Positions 55,333 through 63,692 of a stretch of DNA of 64,000 nucleotides are shown here, piece after piece. The notes beneath the pieces were generated by a model, which saw only the letters and a program-made list of their open reading frames with translations, did no database searches and was not told the DNA's origin. The translations under genes were made by a program, and so were the position numbers. Position 1 is the first letter of the stretch; each line of letters opens with the position of its first letter. The DNA is from Terriglobia bacterium (lineage in GTDB: Bacteria; Acidobacteriota; Terriglobia; Terriglobales; Acidobacteriaceae): assembly GCA_020073395.1 (NCBI GenBank), contig JAIQFF010000008.1, positions 1 through 64,000 of the forward strand, in the 5' to 3' direction.

Positions 55333-56592
55333 ATGGTGCTCCGCGATCTCATCGGCGATGTGTTGCGCACACTTTGGTCCCACAAGCTGCGCACGTTTCT
55401 GACCATGTTCGGAATTGCATGGGGAATCGTGTCCATCGTCCTGATGGTGGCGGCCGGCGAAGGATTGCGCAAAGGACAGGCAGAGCAGGCCCGTAACCTG
55501 GGCAAGGATATTCTGATCGTTTTTCACGGACGCACCAGCATGCAGGCCGGCGGGACTCGTGCCGGGCGTGCTCTGCACTGGGAGGACTCGGACGTGGTGG
55601 CGGTGCAGGCCGAAGCGCCGGATTGCGAATACGCCATTCCTGAGCTGGAGCAAGGGGACGTCCGTGCCCACAGCAATTACAACAATGCCGCGTTTACCGT
55701 CACCGGATCTCACCCCCCGTTTGGATACATTCGCAGCCTGGATGTGGGCTTAGGCCGTTTCTACAACTGGGACGATCAGAAGGAGGCTCGTCGCGTGGCC
55801 TTCCTCGGCAGTGATGCAGCCAAACAGCTTTTCCCCGGCCGCAATCCCGTGGGTGAGGATGTTTATCTGAATGCATTTCCCTACAAAGTCATCGGCGTGA
55901 TGGCGGTCAAGAAGCAGGATTCCAGTTACGACGGTTGGGACGTTAACAAGATATTTATTCCATTCGCGGCCATGCGGCGCGATTTTCCCGACAAGCCTCC
56001 CGGTACATCGACAACTTTTGATCAGTTGTTGGTCACGCCGCGATCGGTGGGACAGCATGAGGCTTGTAAACGCGAAGTCCAGACCGTGCTGGGGCGGATG
56101 CACAACTTCGATCCGCACGACAAGGAAGCCTGTCCCATCTGGGACACGGTGCAGGAAGCCAAGGCTTTCCAGCAGATGACCAACGGCATGAAATATTTTC
56201 TGGGCGCGGTCGGCATCGTGACATTATTTCTCGGCGGCCTGGGAGTGATGAACGTGATGATGGTGGCGGTGCGGGAGAGGACGCGCGAAATCGGCGTGCG
56301 CAAGGCGTTGGGTGCCCCGGCCCGCACCATCCTCAAACAGTTTTTTATCGAAGCGCTGCTGATAGCGTTTGTCAGCGGGGCCCTCGGAATGGGAATCGCG
56401 TACGGCATTTGCTTCCTGGTGAACCTGCTTCCCATGCCGGACTTCTTCGCCGGGCTGGTGGCAACGTGGCAATCCGGCGTGACGGCATGTGCGCTGCTGG
56501 GCATCATCGCGATCTTCTCGGCGTTGTATCCGGCGCGCAGGGCCGCGTCGATTGATCCCATAGAAGCGTTGCGGTATGAGGCGGGAGGATAG
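55333..56592 (+). CDS. MacB/FtsX-like ABC transporter permease
   Basis: LWSHKLRTFLTMFGIAWGIVSIVLMVAAGEG; LGGLGVMNVMMVAVRERTREIGVRKALGAPARTIL; IDPIEALRYE end. Confidence 0.92.
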   Translation: MVLRDLIGDVLRTLWSHKLRTFLTMFGIAWGIVSIVLMVAAGEGLRKGQAEQARNLGKDILIVFHGRTSMQAGGTRAGRALHWEDSDVVAVQAEAPDCEYAIPELEQGDVRAHSNYNNAAFTVTGSHPPFGYIRSLDVGLGRFYNWDDQKEARRVAFLGSDAAKQLFPGRNPVGEDVYLNAFPYKVIGVMAVKKQDSSYDGWDVNKIFIPFAAMRRDFPDKPPGTSTTFDQLLVTPRSVGQHEACKREVQTVLGRMHNFDPHDKEACPIWDTVQEAKAFQQMTNGMKYFLGAVGIVTLFLGGLGVMNVMMVAVRERTREIGVRKALGAPARTILKQFFIEALLIAFVSGALGMGIAYGICFLVNLLPMPDFFAGLVATWQSGVTACALLGIIAIFSALYPARRAASIDPIEALRYEAGG

Positions 56593-56596
56593 GGGT

Positions 56597-56709
56597 TGTG
56601 TGGGTCCGGCTCTTTGAGCCGGACAGGCCGCGCTTGCGCGGCAGAGGCAGCTTAAGACCGCTGCCGAGCTGCGCTGGCTTGGACGAGTCGGAGACCCGTC
56701 CCCACACGG
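56597..56709. repeat. Palindrome cluster between two permease genes
   Basis: GTGTGGGTCCGGCTCTTTGAGCCGGAC, GCCGCGCTTGCGCGGC, and GGACGAGTCGGAGACCCGTCCCCACAC. Confidence 0.75.
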
Positions 56710-56712
56710 GCA

Positions 56713-57984
56713 ATGGTGGTTCCAACAATGCTGACTGAAATCATTCTCGAAGCCTGGGTGGCCCTCCGGCGCAACTACACCCGAAGCCTGCTGACCATGC
56801 TTGGCATTGTCTGGGGGATTGCCACCGTTACTCTGCTGATCGCTTACGGCAGCAGTTTCCGCCACATCCTGGTGAATGGGTTTGACGCTTTCGGCAAAAG
56901 CGTCGTCATCTGCTGGCCGCAACAAACCAGCGAGCAACCCGGCGGACAGCGTGCCGGCAAGAAAGTGCTGCTGGAACAGGCTGACCTCGACATTGTCAAG
57001 GAAACGGCTCCTCTGGTGAAACACGCTTGCCTGGAAACCGTGAATCGCCCTGGCATCAGCTATGGTGAGCGGATGGTAGGCACGGCCGCGATACGCGGCG
57101 TTTGCCCCGAATATGGGGAGATGCGCAACGAAGTTCCGTCTGAAGGGCGCTGGATTTCTGCCGGAGACGAATTGGAACGGCGGCGCGTAGTGTTTCTGGG
57201 GGGGAGAGTTCGCGAGCAGTTGTTTAGCGGCCGGCCGGCGGTAGGCGAGACGGTGCAGATCGGTGGCGTGCATTTCACCGTAATCGGCGTAATGGCCCGC
57301 AAGATTCAGTTGAGCAACTATTTCTCCAGCGACGACGATTCCGCCTGGATCCCCTACAGCGCCGCCGGTGACATTTGGAATACGAAGTACGCCGCCGTGA
57401 TGGTCTTCGAGCCGGTGGCGCCCCAGTTTGAGAGGAAAGCCGAGGCCCAGGTGCTGGCCGCGATTGCGGCGCGCCAACAGTTTTCTCCCACCGACAAGAA
57501 GGCCTTTCAGATGTTCGGGCGCGACGAATTCCGTCCGATCATCGACGGCCTCACCATCGGGCTACAGGTGCTGCTCACATTCGTGGGCACGCTGACCCTG
57601 GGTATTGGCGGTGTCGGGGTGATGAATATCATGCTGGTTTCGGTGGATGAACGTATCCGCGAAATCGGACTGCGGCGGGCGCTGGGCGCGAAGAAGTGGC
57701 AGATTAAACTGCAGTTCCTGGCGGAAACCCTGCTCATCATGTTGCTGGGCGGGGCCGCAGGTGTTTTGCTCTCCTACGCGATTGCCGCCGCCGTAGGCAC
57801 GTTGCCTCTGATGGGGCCGTTGTTTGAAGACGATTCCGGCACGGCCGACATCCATCTGCAGATCTCCCTGGCCACGGTCATGCTGTCCACGCTCGTTCTG
57901 CTGGCCGTGGGAGTCGTCAGCGGACTGGTGCCGGCGCTACGCGCCTCGAAGCTCGATCCCGTGGAAGCGCTGAGGTATGAGTGA
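56713..57984 (+). CDS. MacB/FtsX-like ABC transporter permease
   Basis: RRNYTRSLLTMLGIVWGIATVTLLIAYG; LGIGGVGVMNIMLVSVDERIREIGLRRALGAKKWQIK; LDPVEALRYE end. Confidence 0.92.
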   Translation: MVVPTMLTEIILEAWVALRRNYTRSLLTMLGIVWGIATVTLLIAYGSSFRHILVNGFDAFGKSVVICWPQQTSEQPGGQRAGKKVLLEQADLDIVKETAPLVKHACLETVNRPGISYGERMVGTAAIRGVCPEYGEMRNEVPSEGRWISAGDELERRRVVFLGGRVREQLFSGRPAVGETVQIGGVHFTVIGVMARKIQLSNYFSSDDDSAWIPYSAAGDIWNTKYAAVMVFEPVAPQFERKAEAQVLAAIAARQQFSPTDKKAFQMFGRDEFRPIIDGLTIGLQVLLTFVGTLTLGIGGVGVMNIMLVSVDERIREIGLRRALGAKKWQIKLQFLAETLLIMLLGGAAGVLLSYAIAAAVGTLPLMGPLFEDDSGTADIHLQISLATVMLSTLVLLAVGVVSGLVPALRASKLDPVEALRYE

Positions 57985-57992
57985 AGGCAGGA

Positions 57993-58101
57993 GATTGCAG
58001 ATTCTAGATTGTAGATTTCAGATTGAAAACCGCTCGTTTACTCTGGCGTTTGAGGTGCGGGATTGTTAGTCTGAAATCTACAATTTGAAATCTGCAATTT
58101 C
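57993..58101. repeat. Intergenic word palindrome (CAGATT/TAGATT words)
   Basis: GATTGCAGATTCTAGATTGTAGATTTCAGATTG ... CTGAAATCTACAATTTGAAATCTGCAATTTC. Confidence 0.85.
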
Positions 58102-58180
58102 CTGAGTACCAAGAAATCCCATTGACCCAACTCCCACTTCGCAGTAACTTTGCGCGAACCGCGATCTTCTGAGGTGCGCC

Positions 58181-59269
58181 TTGCCGATTTCCGCCGTGGA
58201 TGCAATTACTCCGGCCTTTGAGCATGCCCGGCAGCAATTGGTGCGGCCGTTCCGGGCCAGCCAGTGGGCCAAACTGGCGCTGGTGGGTCTGCTGGCAGGC
58301 GAAATGAGTTCGGGCGGGGGAGGTTGTAATCCTGGCAGGTTCCAGATTCCGCACCCCAACAGTTCACAGCGTTTTCTGGAGTCCGGTCTGGCCGGGATTA
58401 ATCCCGCGCTCACGGCTTCGCTGATTGCGGTGCTCATCGTCGCCGGGTTCGTGCTGTTCATTCTGTTCCTCTACGTGAACAGCGTGATGCGCTTCGTGCT
58501 CTTCGACAGCGTTGTGACCAGGGAGTGCTGGATCTGGCCCAGTTGGGCACGGCGACAAGGCCCGGGATGGCGTCTTTTTGTCTGGCAGATTCTGCTGGCC
58601 CTGGTTTCGATCGTATGTTTCACCATTCTCGTCGGGATCCCTGCGGGTTTCGCTTTTCTGGTGGGCTGGCTCAGAGACCCTAAGGAGCACATGATCCCGC
58701 TGATTCTGGGCGGCATGATACTGTTTTTTGTTTTCTTGCTTTTCATTGTGACGCAGTTGGTGGTCCACGTGATGACCAAGGATTTTGTTGTCCCACAAAT
58801 GGCGCTGGAGGAAATTAGCGCGATTGAGGGCTGGCGGCGGTTGTGGCCACAGATCAAAAACGAGATCGGCGGCTATGCCGCCTACATTGGAATGAAGATC
58901 GTGATGGCGATCGGCGCCGCGATCGTTCTTGGCGTCGTGTCAGCCATTGTCGTCCTGCTGCTTCTTATTCCGATCGGAGGATTGGGCGCCGTGGCCGTAA
59001 TCGGGGGCATGGCGGTAGGATTGACGTGGAACCTTTACACCATCACGCTTGCGGTGGTGGCGGGAACGATTCTGATTTTCGCTCTGCTCTACGTGATGTC
59101 ACTGGTCTCGGTGCCGGCCGTGGTGTTTTTCCCAGCTTATTCTTTGTATTTCTTCGCTTCGCGCTATCCCGCGCTGGACGCACTGTTGCATCCTGCGCCG
59201 CCACCTGTGCTGCCGACGTCTCCACCCGATCTGCCGCCCGTGCTTCCGCCGCCTGAGCCCATCGGGTAG
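58181..59269 (+). CDS. Multi-TM hypothetical membrane protein with Pro-rich C-terminus
   Basis: N-terminal AFEHARQQLVRPFRASQWAKLALVGLLAGE, six or more hydrophobic segments, tail PPPVLPTSPPDLPPVLPPPEPIG; TTG start. Confidence 0.75.
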   Translation: MPISAVDAITPAFEHARQQLVRPFRASQWAKLALVGLLAGEMSSGGGGCNPGRFQIPHPNSSQRFLESGLAGINPALTASLIAVLIVAGFVLFILFLYVNSVMRFVLFDSVVTRECWIWPSWARRQGPGWRLFVWQILLALVSIVCFTILVGIPAGFAFLVGWLRDPKEHMIPLILGGMILFFVFLLFIVTQLVVHVMTKDFVVPQMALEEISAIEGWRRLWPQIKNEIGGYAAYIGMKIVMAIGAAIVLGVVSAIVVLLLLIPIGGLGAVAVIGGMAVGLTWNLYTITLAVVAGTILIFALLYVMSLVSVPAVVFFPAYSLYFFASRYPALDALLHPAPPPVLPTSPPDLPPVLPPPEPIG

Positions 59270-59369
59270 CGCCAGATCCGAAACTGAAACGCTCGCTGGG
59301 GAACTCCGAACCCATACGGAGTGTCTAATCTTCTCAGAGCACGCGCGTGCCTGAGAGGAGCATATCCGT

Positions 59370-59798
59370 ATGGGATTCTCAACGGCAGGCGGTGGTCCGT
59401 CCCGGCCCGAGATGAATGTCACTCCGCTGATCGACATTCTTCTGGTACTGATCATTGTCTTCATGGTGATCGTGGCCACGACGAAGGAGTACAAAGTCGA
59501 CGCCCTTCTTCCTCAACCGGCGACCGCAGATCAACCTCACCGGAACGAGCGCACCGTTGTGATTCAAGTCATCTGGGACGCGCAGAATCGGGTCCCCCTG
59601 CTCAAAATTAATCAGGAAACCGTACCTTGGGAGCGGTTGGAGTCGGACCTGGAACGCATCTTCCTGGGACGCGCGGAGAAAGTCGTGTACGTAAAAGGGG
59701 ATGAAAGCCTTGACTTCGAGTACGTGGCGCAAGTCGTGGCCGAAGCCCACAACGCTGGAATCAACCGGGTGGCATTGCTGACCAAAGATCTCGAATAG
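59370..59798 (+). CDS. ExbD/TolR-family biopolymer transport protein
   Basis: RPEMNVTPLIDILLVLIIVFMVIV; KVVYVKGDESLDFEYVAQVVAEAHNAGINRVALLT. Confidence 0.93.
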   Translation: MGFSTAGGGPSRPEMNVTPLIDILLVLIIVFMVIVATTKEYKVDALLPQPATADQPHRNERTVVIQVIWDAQNRVPLLKINQETVPWERLESDLERIFLGRAEKVVYVKGDESLDFEYVAQVVAEAHNAGINRVALLTKDLE

Positions 59799-59826
59799 TT
59801 GGCGTGAACCGCAGATTGACGGCGAT

Positions 59827-61275
59827 CTAGTCCCGTGCCCGGTTCTTGATCCAGATCGGCGTACCTACGAATCCGAACGCATTGCGAATCTGGTTTTCCA
59901 GAAAGCGCTGGTAGGCAAAGTGCAACTTCACTTTGCGGTCGGTGAAAATGACGAAAGTCGGCGGGCCGACCGCGGCCTGGGTCATGTAGTAAATCCGCAC
60001 CTGCTGTCGCGCTGGGACCGAGGCGCGTTCGAAATCGACATGTTTGAGAAAGCGATTCATCTCGCCGGTTCCGATGCGCTTGCGGCGCTCGCTGGCCACT
60101 GTTTCCAGAGTCGGGAATATTTTCTCGGTGCCTTTGCCGCTTGAGGCCGAGACGAACAGTATGGGAGCGTAGCTGAGAAATTTCAGCGCGTGGCGCAGTC
60201 TTTCTTCGTAGGCCGCGCGATCTGCCGGCCGCTTGTTCTCCTGCATGCGCGACGCCTTCGTCTGTCGGCCGGTTCGTTCCTTGCCGCTGAGGACGAGGTC
60301 CCATTTGTTCACGATGATGATCATGGACCGGCCGCTCTCGTGGGCGTATCCGGCGATGGCAGCGTCGAGCTGGCTCACGCCTTCGGTGGCGTCAATCACC
60401 AGTAGAGCAATGTCGGCGGCTTCCAAGTGCTTGCGCGCCATCACGACGGAGAGCTTTTCCGCCATTAGGTGGGTTTTGCCCTTGCGGCGGATGCCGGCGG
60501 TATCGATGAAGCGGAAGCGTTTGCCGTTGTGCTCGACGATCTCATCGACGGCGTCACGCGTGGTTCCGGGAATGGGCGAGACAATCGAACGTTCGGCTCC
60601 GGTCAGGCGGTTCAGCAAGGTGGACTTGCCCACGTTGGGATGCCCGATGATCGCAACTTTGGTTTCATGAGTCTGGGCTTGATCTTCCGGGGTTTCCTCT
60701 GCGTCCTCGGTGTCCTCAGTGGTTAATTGATTGTGCGGCGGCAGAATCTCCAGGATGGCATCCAGCAGGTCATCCAACCCGCGAGCGTTTTCGGCGGAAA
60801 TAGGGAACAGCTTGCGGATTCCGAGACGATGGAACTCGTCCGTGAGACTCTGCTGCTTTTCGGTATCAACTTTGTTGACCGCGAGGAAGAGCGGCTTGCC
60901 GGAGCGGATCAACTGGCGGGCCAGCTCAATATCGGGCGCCGCCATTTCCGTGCGGCCGTCCACCACCATGATTACTGCGTCGGCCTCCTCGAGGGCAACC
61001 TTGGCCTGGCGGAAAATTTCGGCCGGAATGAAATCTTTATCTTCAGGAAGAATGCCGCCCGTATCCACGATGCGCAGGTGGCGTCCGCGCCACTCCGCCT
61101 CGCCATACAGACGGTCGCGTGTGATGCCGGGCTCATCGCCAACAATGGCGCGCCGCGAGCCCACCAGCCGGTTGAACAGCGTGGACTTGCCGACGTTGGG
61201 GCGCCCCACGATGGCGACGGTAGGCATGCCGGCAGCGGCCGCAGCCGATGGTGAGGTCAAAGTTGGATGGGTCAT
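59827..61275 (-). CDS. der: Ribosome biogenesis GTPase Der, dispersed-looking sequence in the inter-domain linker
   Basis: Two G domains: VAIVGRPNVGKSTLFNRLVGSRRAIVGDEPGITRDRLYG and VAIIGHPNVGKSTLLNRLTGAERSIVSPIPGTTRDAVD. Confidence 0.97.
   Translation of the reverse strand: MTHPTLTSPSAAAAAGMPTVAIVGRPNVGKSTLFNRLVGSRRAIVGDEPGITRDRLYGEAEWRGRHLRIVDTGGILPEDKDFIPAEIFRQAKVALEEADAVIMVVDGRTEMAAPDIELARQLIRSGKPLFLAVNKVDTEKQQSLTDEFHRLGIRKLFPISAENARGLDDLLDAILEILPPHNQLTTEDTEDAEETPEDQAQTHETKVAIIGHPNVGKSTLLNRLTGAERSIVSPIPGTTRDAVDEIVEHNGKRFRFIDTAGIRRKGKTHLMAEKLSVVMARKHLEAADIALLVIDATEGVSQLDAAIAGYAHESGRSMIIIVNKWDLVLSGKERTGRQTKASRMQENKRPADRAAYEERLRHALKFLSYAPILFVSASSGKGTEKIFPTLETVASERRKRIGTGEMNRFLKHVDFERASVPARQQVRIYYMTQAAVGPPTFVIFTDRKVKLHFAYQRFLENQIRNAFGFVGTPIWIKNRARD
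60691..60726 (-). repeat. 'CTGAGGACACCGAGGACGCAGAGGAAA' sequence inside der
   Basis: rc TTAACCACTGAGGACACCGAGGACGCAGAGGAAACC, encoding LTTEDTEDAEET. Confidence 0.6.
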
Positions 61276-61286
61276 AAGAATCGAGT

Positions 61287-61411
61287 GTGGGCGGACTCTC
61301 CTGTCCGCCGCTTTGACGTGGACTTAGCGACTTTGTGACAGCAACCTCAATCTTAAACCGCATGACAAAAGATCAAAGTCAAAAGCGGCGGACAGGAGTC
61401 TCCGCCCCACA
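61287..61411. repeat. Family A inverted pair in the der/dinG divergent region
   Basis: TGTGGGCGGACTCTCCTGTCCGCCGCTTTGAC (61287-61318) and GTCAAAAGCGGCGGACAGGAGTCTCCGCCCCACA (61378-61411). Confidence 0.92.
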
Positions 61412-61449
61412 TGGGCTATTGCCACGCAAACGCTTATTATAGTGACTCT

Positions 61450-63477
61450 GTGCCTCCCAGCTCCCAGCCCGTTCCCGACACCAGGAAACGCGACGTTTCG
61501 CTCTACCAGTTCTTTGCTCCGGGCGGAGTGCTTTCGCGCACGCATCCCGCCTACGAATTCCGCCGGGGACAATTGCAGATGGCGCAATCGGTCGAACAGG
61601 CGCTGGAAGAGAAGCGTCACTTGATCGTCGAAGCCGGCACCGGCACAGGCAAGACCCTGGCCTACCTGGTGCCCGTCATTTGTTCCGGCAAGCGCGTCAT
61701 CATTTCTACCGGCACCAAGAATCTGCAGGAACAGCTCTTCCAGAAAGATATTCCTTTTCTCGAACTTGCGCTTTTTCCCGGTGGCGAAGGCAAGCTGAAC
61801 GCCTGTTACATGAAGGGGCGCAACAACTATCTGTGCCGCAAGAAGCTTTACGACTTGACCGACCAGCCCGTGCTCAGTGGTCTGGAGGAGATCGAACACT
61901 ACCGCGCCATCGCCGCCTGGGAGAAAGTCACGCAGACCGGGGACCGGGCCGAGCTGGCTTCGCTTCCGGAGGCCAGCGCGCTCTGGCACAAGATCGACGC
62001 TCGTGCCGATACCTGCCTGGGACAGAAATGCAGCGCCTGGGACCGCTGCTTCATCACCGAAATGCATCGCAAGGCGATGGAGAGCGATATCATCATCGTG
62101 AACCATCACCTGTTTTTTGCCGACTTGTCGATCAAGCAGCAGGCAGAGTATGCGCCCGATGCCGGAATCCTGCCGGAGGCGGGCGCCGTAATCTTCGACG
62201 AAGCCCATGAACTGGAAGACATAGCTGGAAGTTATTTCGGAGTTTCGGTAAGCAACGGGCGTTTCGAAGAACTGTGCCGGGATGTCGAAGTCTCGCTGCA
62301 ACGCAACCACATGCTGTCGGCGTCGCTTTCAGGGGCGCTGAAGAGCGTGCGCGAGCGGGCCATGTTCTTCTTCGCGCTGTTACCCCAGGGCGACGGCCGC
62401 TTCGCCTTCGAAAACCGGCGCGAGTTCATGGAAGAAAATGGCGACGAGTTCCTCGGGCTGCAGCAATCGCTCACCCGCCTCGGTTCGGAGCTGGAGAACC
62501 TGCCGTCCAAGCCGGAGGAGGTCTTCAACTTCGCCCGGCGCGCGCAGGAGTTGCAGGTGCAGCTCGGCTTCCTGATGGAGTCCGAGGACCGCAACACGGT
62601 TTTCTGGATCGAGCGCCGGCGTGGCGGACGGGACAAGCAGTATGTTTTCTTACAAGCTACTCCCATCGATGTGGCTCCGATCCTGAAGAGTTGCCTCTTC
62701 GACAAGCTGGAATGCGCGGTGCTGACTTCGGCGACCCTGGCCGTAGGTGGCAGCTTCGAGTACATGCGCCAGCGGCTTGGGCTGGAACACGCCCGCGAAA
62801 GTGTGCTGCCGTCGCATTTCGATTATGAAAATCAGGCGCTGTTCTACGCTCCGGCCGACCTTCCCGATCCTCGCACCCCGCAATTTGCGGCCAAAGCGGC
62901 CGACCGCATCCGGCGCCTGCTGGAAATTACGCGAGGACGCGCCTTCGTCCTGTTCACCAGCTATGCCCAGATGAACGATGTGTACCAGCGCCTGCTGGGA
63001 GAACTGGATTTCCCCATGCTGTTGCAGGGGGACGCCCCCAAAACCGCGCTGCTCGAGGAATTCCGGCTGACGCCGAATGCCGTATTGTTCGCCACCTCGT
63101 CGTTCTGGCAGGGCGTGGACGTGCAGGGAGAGCAGCTGAGTTGCGTGATCATCGACCGCCTGCCGTTCGCCGTCCCCAGCGATCCAGTGGTGGCGGCGCG
63201 GGTCAAGGCGATCGACGCCGAGGGTGGAAACGCATTCTTCCAGTACCAGGTGCCGGCAGCCGTGATCACGCTGAAACAGGGCTTTGGGCGCCTGATCCGT
63301 TCACTGCATGATCGCGGTTTGCTGGTGCTGCTGGACAACCGTATTTTGAAGAAGCAGTACGGCAAGGTGTTCGTGGAAAGCTTGCCGCCTTATCGGCGGA
63401 CCACCGACCTGAAGCAGGTGGAAGAGTTCTTCGGTGCCGGCCCGTGTGGGGCGGACACTCTTGTCCGCCGCCTTTGA
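61450..63477 (+). CDS. DinG/XPD-like ATP-dependent helicase
   Basis: FRRGQLQMAQSVEQALEEKRHLIVEAGTGTGKTLAYLVPVI, VIFDEAHELEDIA, LFATSSFWQGVDVQGEQLSCVIIDRLPF, QGFGRLIRSLHDRG; GTG 61450 preferred over ATG 61411, which overlaps a repeat. Confidence 0.93.
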   Translation: MPPSSQPVPDTRKRDVSLYQFFAPGGVLSRTHPAYEFRRGQLQMAQSVEQALEEKRHLIVEAGTGTGKTLAYLVPVICSGKRVIISTGTKNLQEQLFQKDIPFLELALFPGGEGKLNACYMKGRNNYLCRKKLYDLTDQPVLSGLEEIEHYRAIAAWEKVTQTGDRAELASLPEASALWHKIDARADTCLGQKCSAWDRCFITEMHRKAMESDIIIVNHHLFFADLSIKQQAEYAPDAGILPEAGAVIFDEAHELEDIAGSYFGVSVSNGRFEELCRDVEVSLQRNHMLSASLSGALKSVRERAMFFFALLPQGDGRFAFENRREFMEENGDEFLGLQQSLTRLGSELENLPSKPEEVFNFARRAQELQVQLGFLMESEDRNTVFWIERRRGGRDKQYVFLQATPIDVAPILKSCLFDKLECAVLTSATLAVGGSFEYMRQRLGLEHARESVLPSHFDYENQALFYAPADLPDPRTPQFAAKAADRIRRLLEITRGRAFVLFTSYAQMNDVYQRLLGELDFPMLLQGDAPKTALLEEFRLTPNAVLFATSSFWQGVDVQGEQLSCVIIDRLPFAVPSDPVVAARVKAIDAEGGNAFFQYQVPAAVITLKQGFGRLIRSLHDRGLLVLLDNRILKKQYGKVFVESLPPYRRTTDLKQVEEFFGAGPCGADTLVRRL

Positions 63478-63655
63478 CTTTGATATTCGGTTCAGGACCT
63501 GGTGGATTGCGGTTGGCGATCAAGAGCGCTTAGGCCAGGGTCGGAGGTCAAGTCAAGGTCAAGGGCCGAGACCAGAGACCAAAGTCAAAGACCAAAGTCA
63601 AAGGCCGAAATCAAAGGCCAAGTCAAAGGCGGCTGACAAGAGTGTCCGCCCCACA
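63445..63655. repeat. Family A inverted pair enclosing AAAGTCAAAG-type words; left copy overlaps the dinG-like stop
   Basis: TGTGGGGCGGACACTCTTGTCCGCCGCCTTTGACTTTGA (63445-63483) ... AGTCAAAGGCGGCTGACAAGAGTGTCCGCCCCACA (63621-63655). Confidence 0.92.
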
Positions 63656-63692
63656 CCTGCATGGGGGTAAAATACAAGTTCAGAGAGGGTTC

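Noticed and set aside
61324-62310. 328-aa minus ORF opposite the DinG-like helicase; its N-terminal region reads VGRRLLSAAFDFD
   Set aside because: Antisense to helicase motifs; the start region is only the translation of family A repeat.
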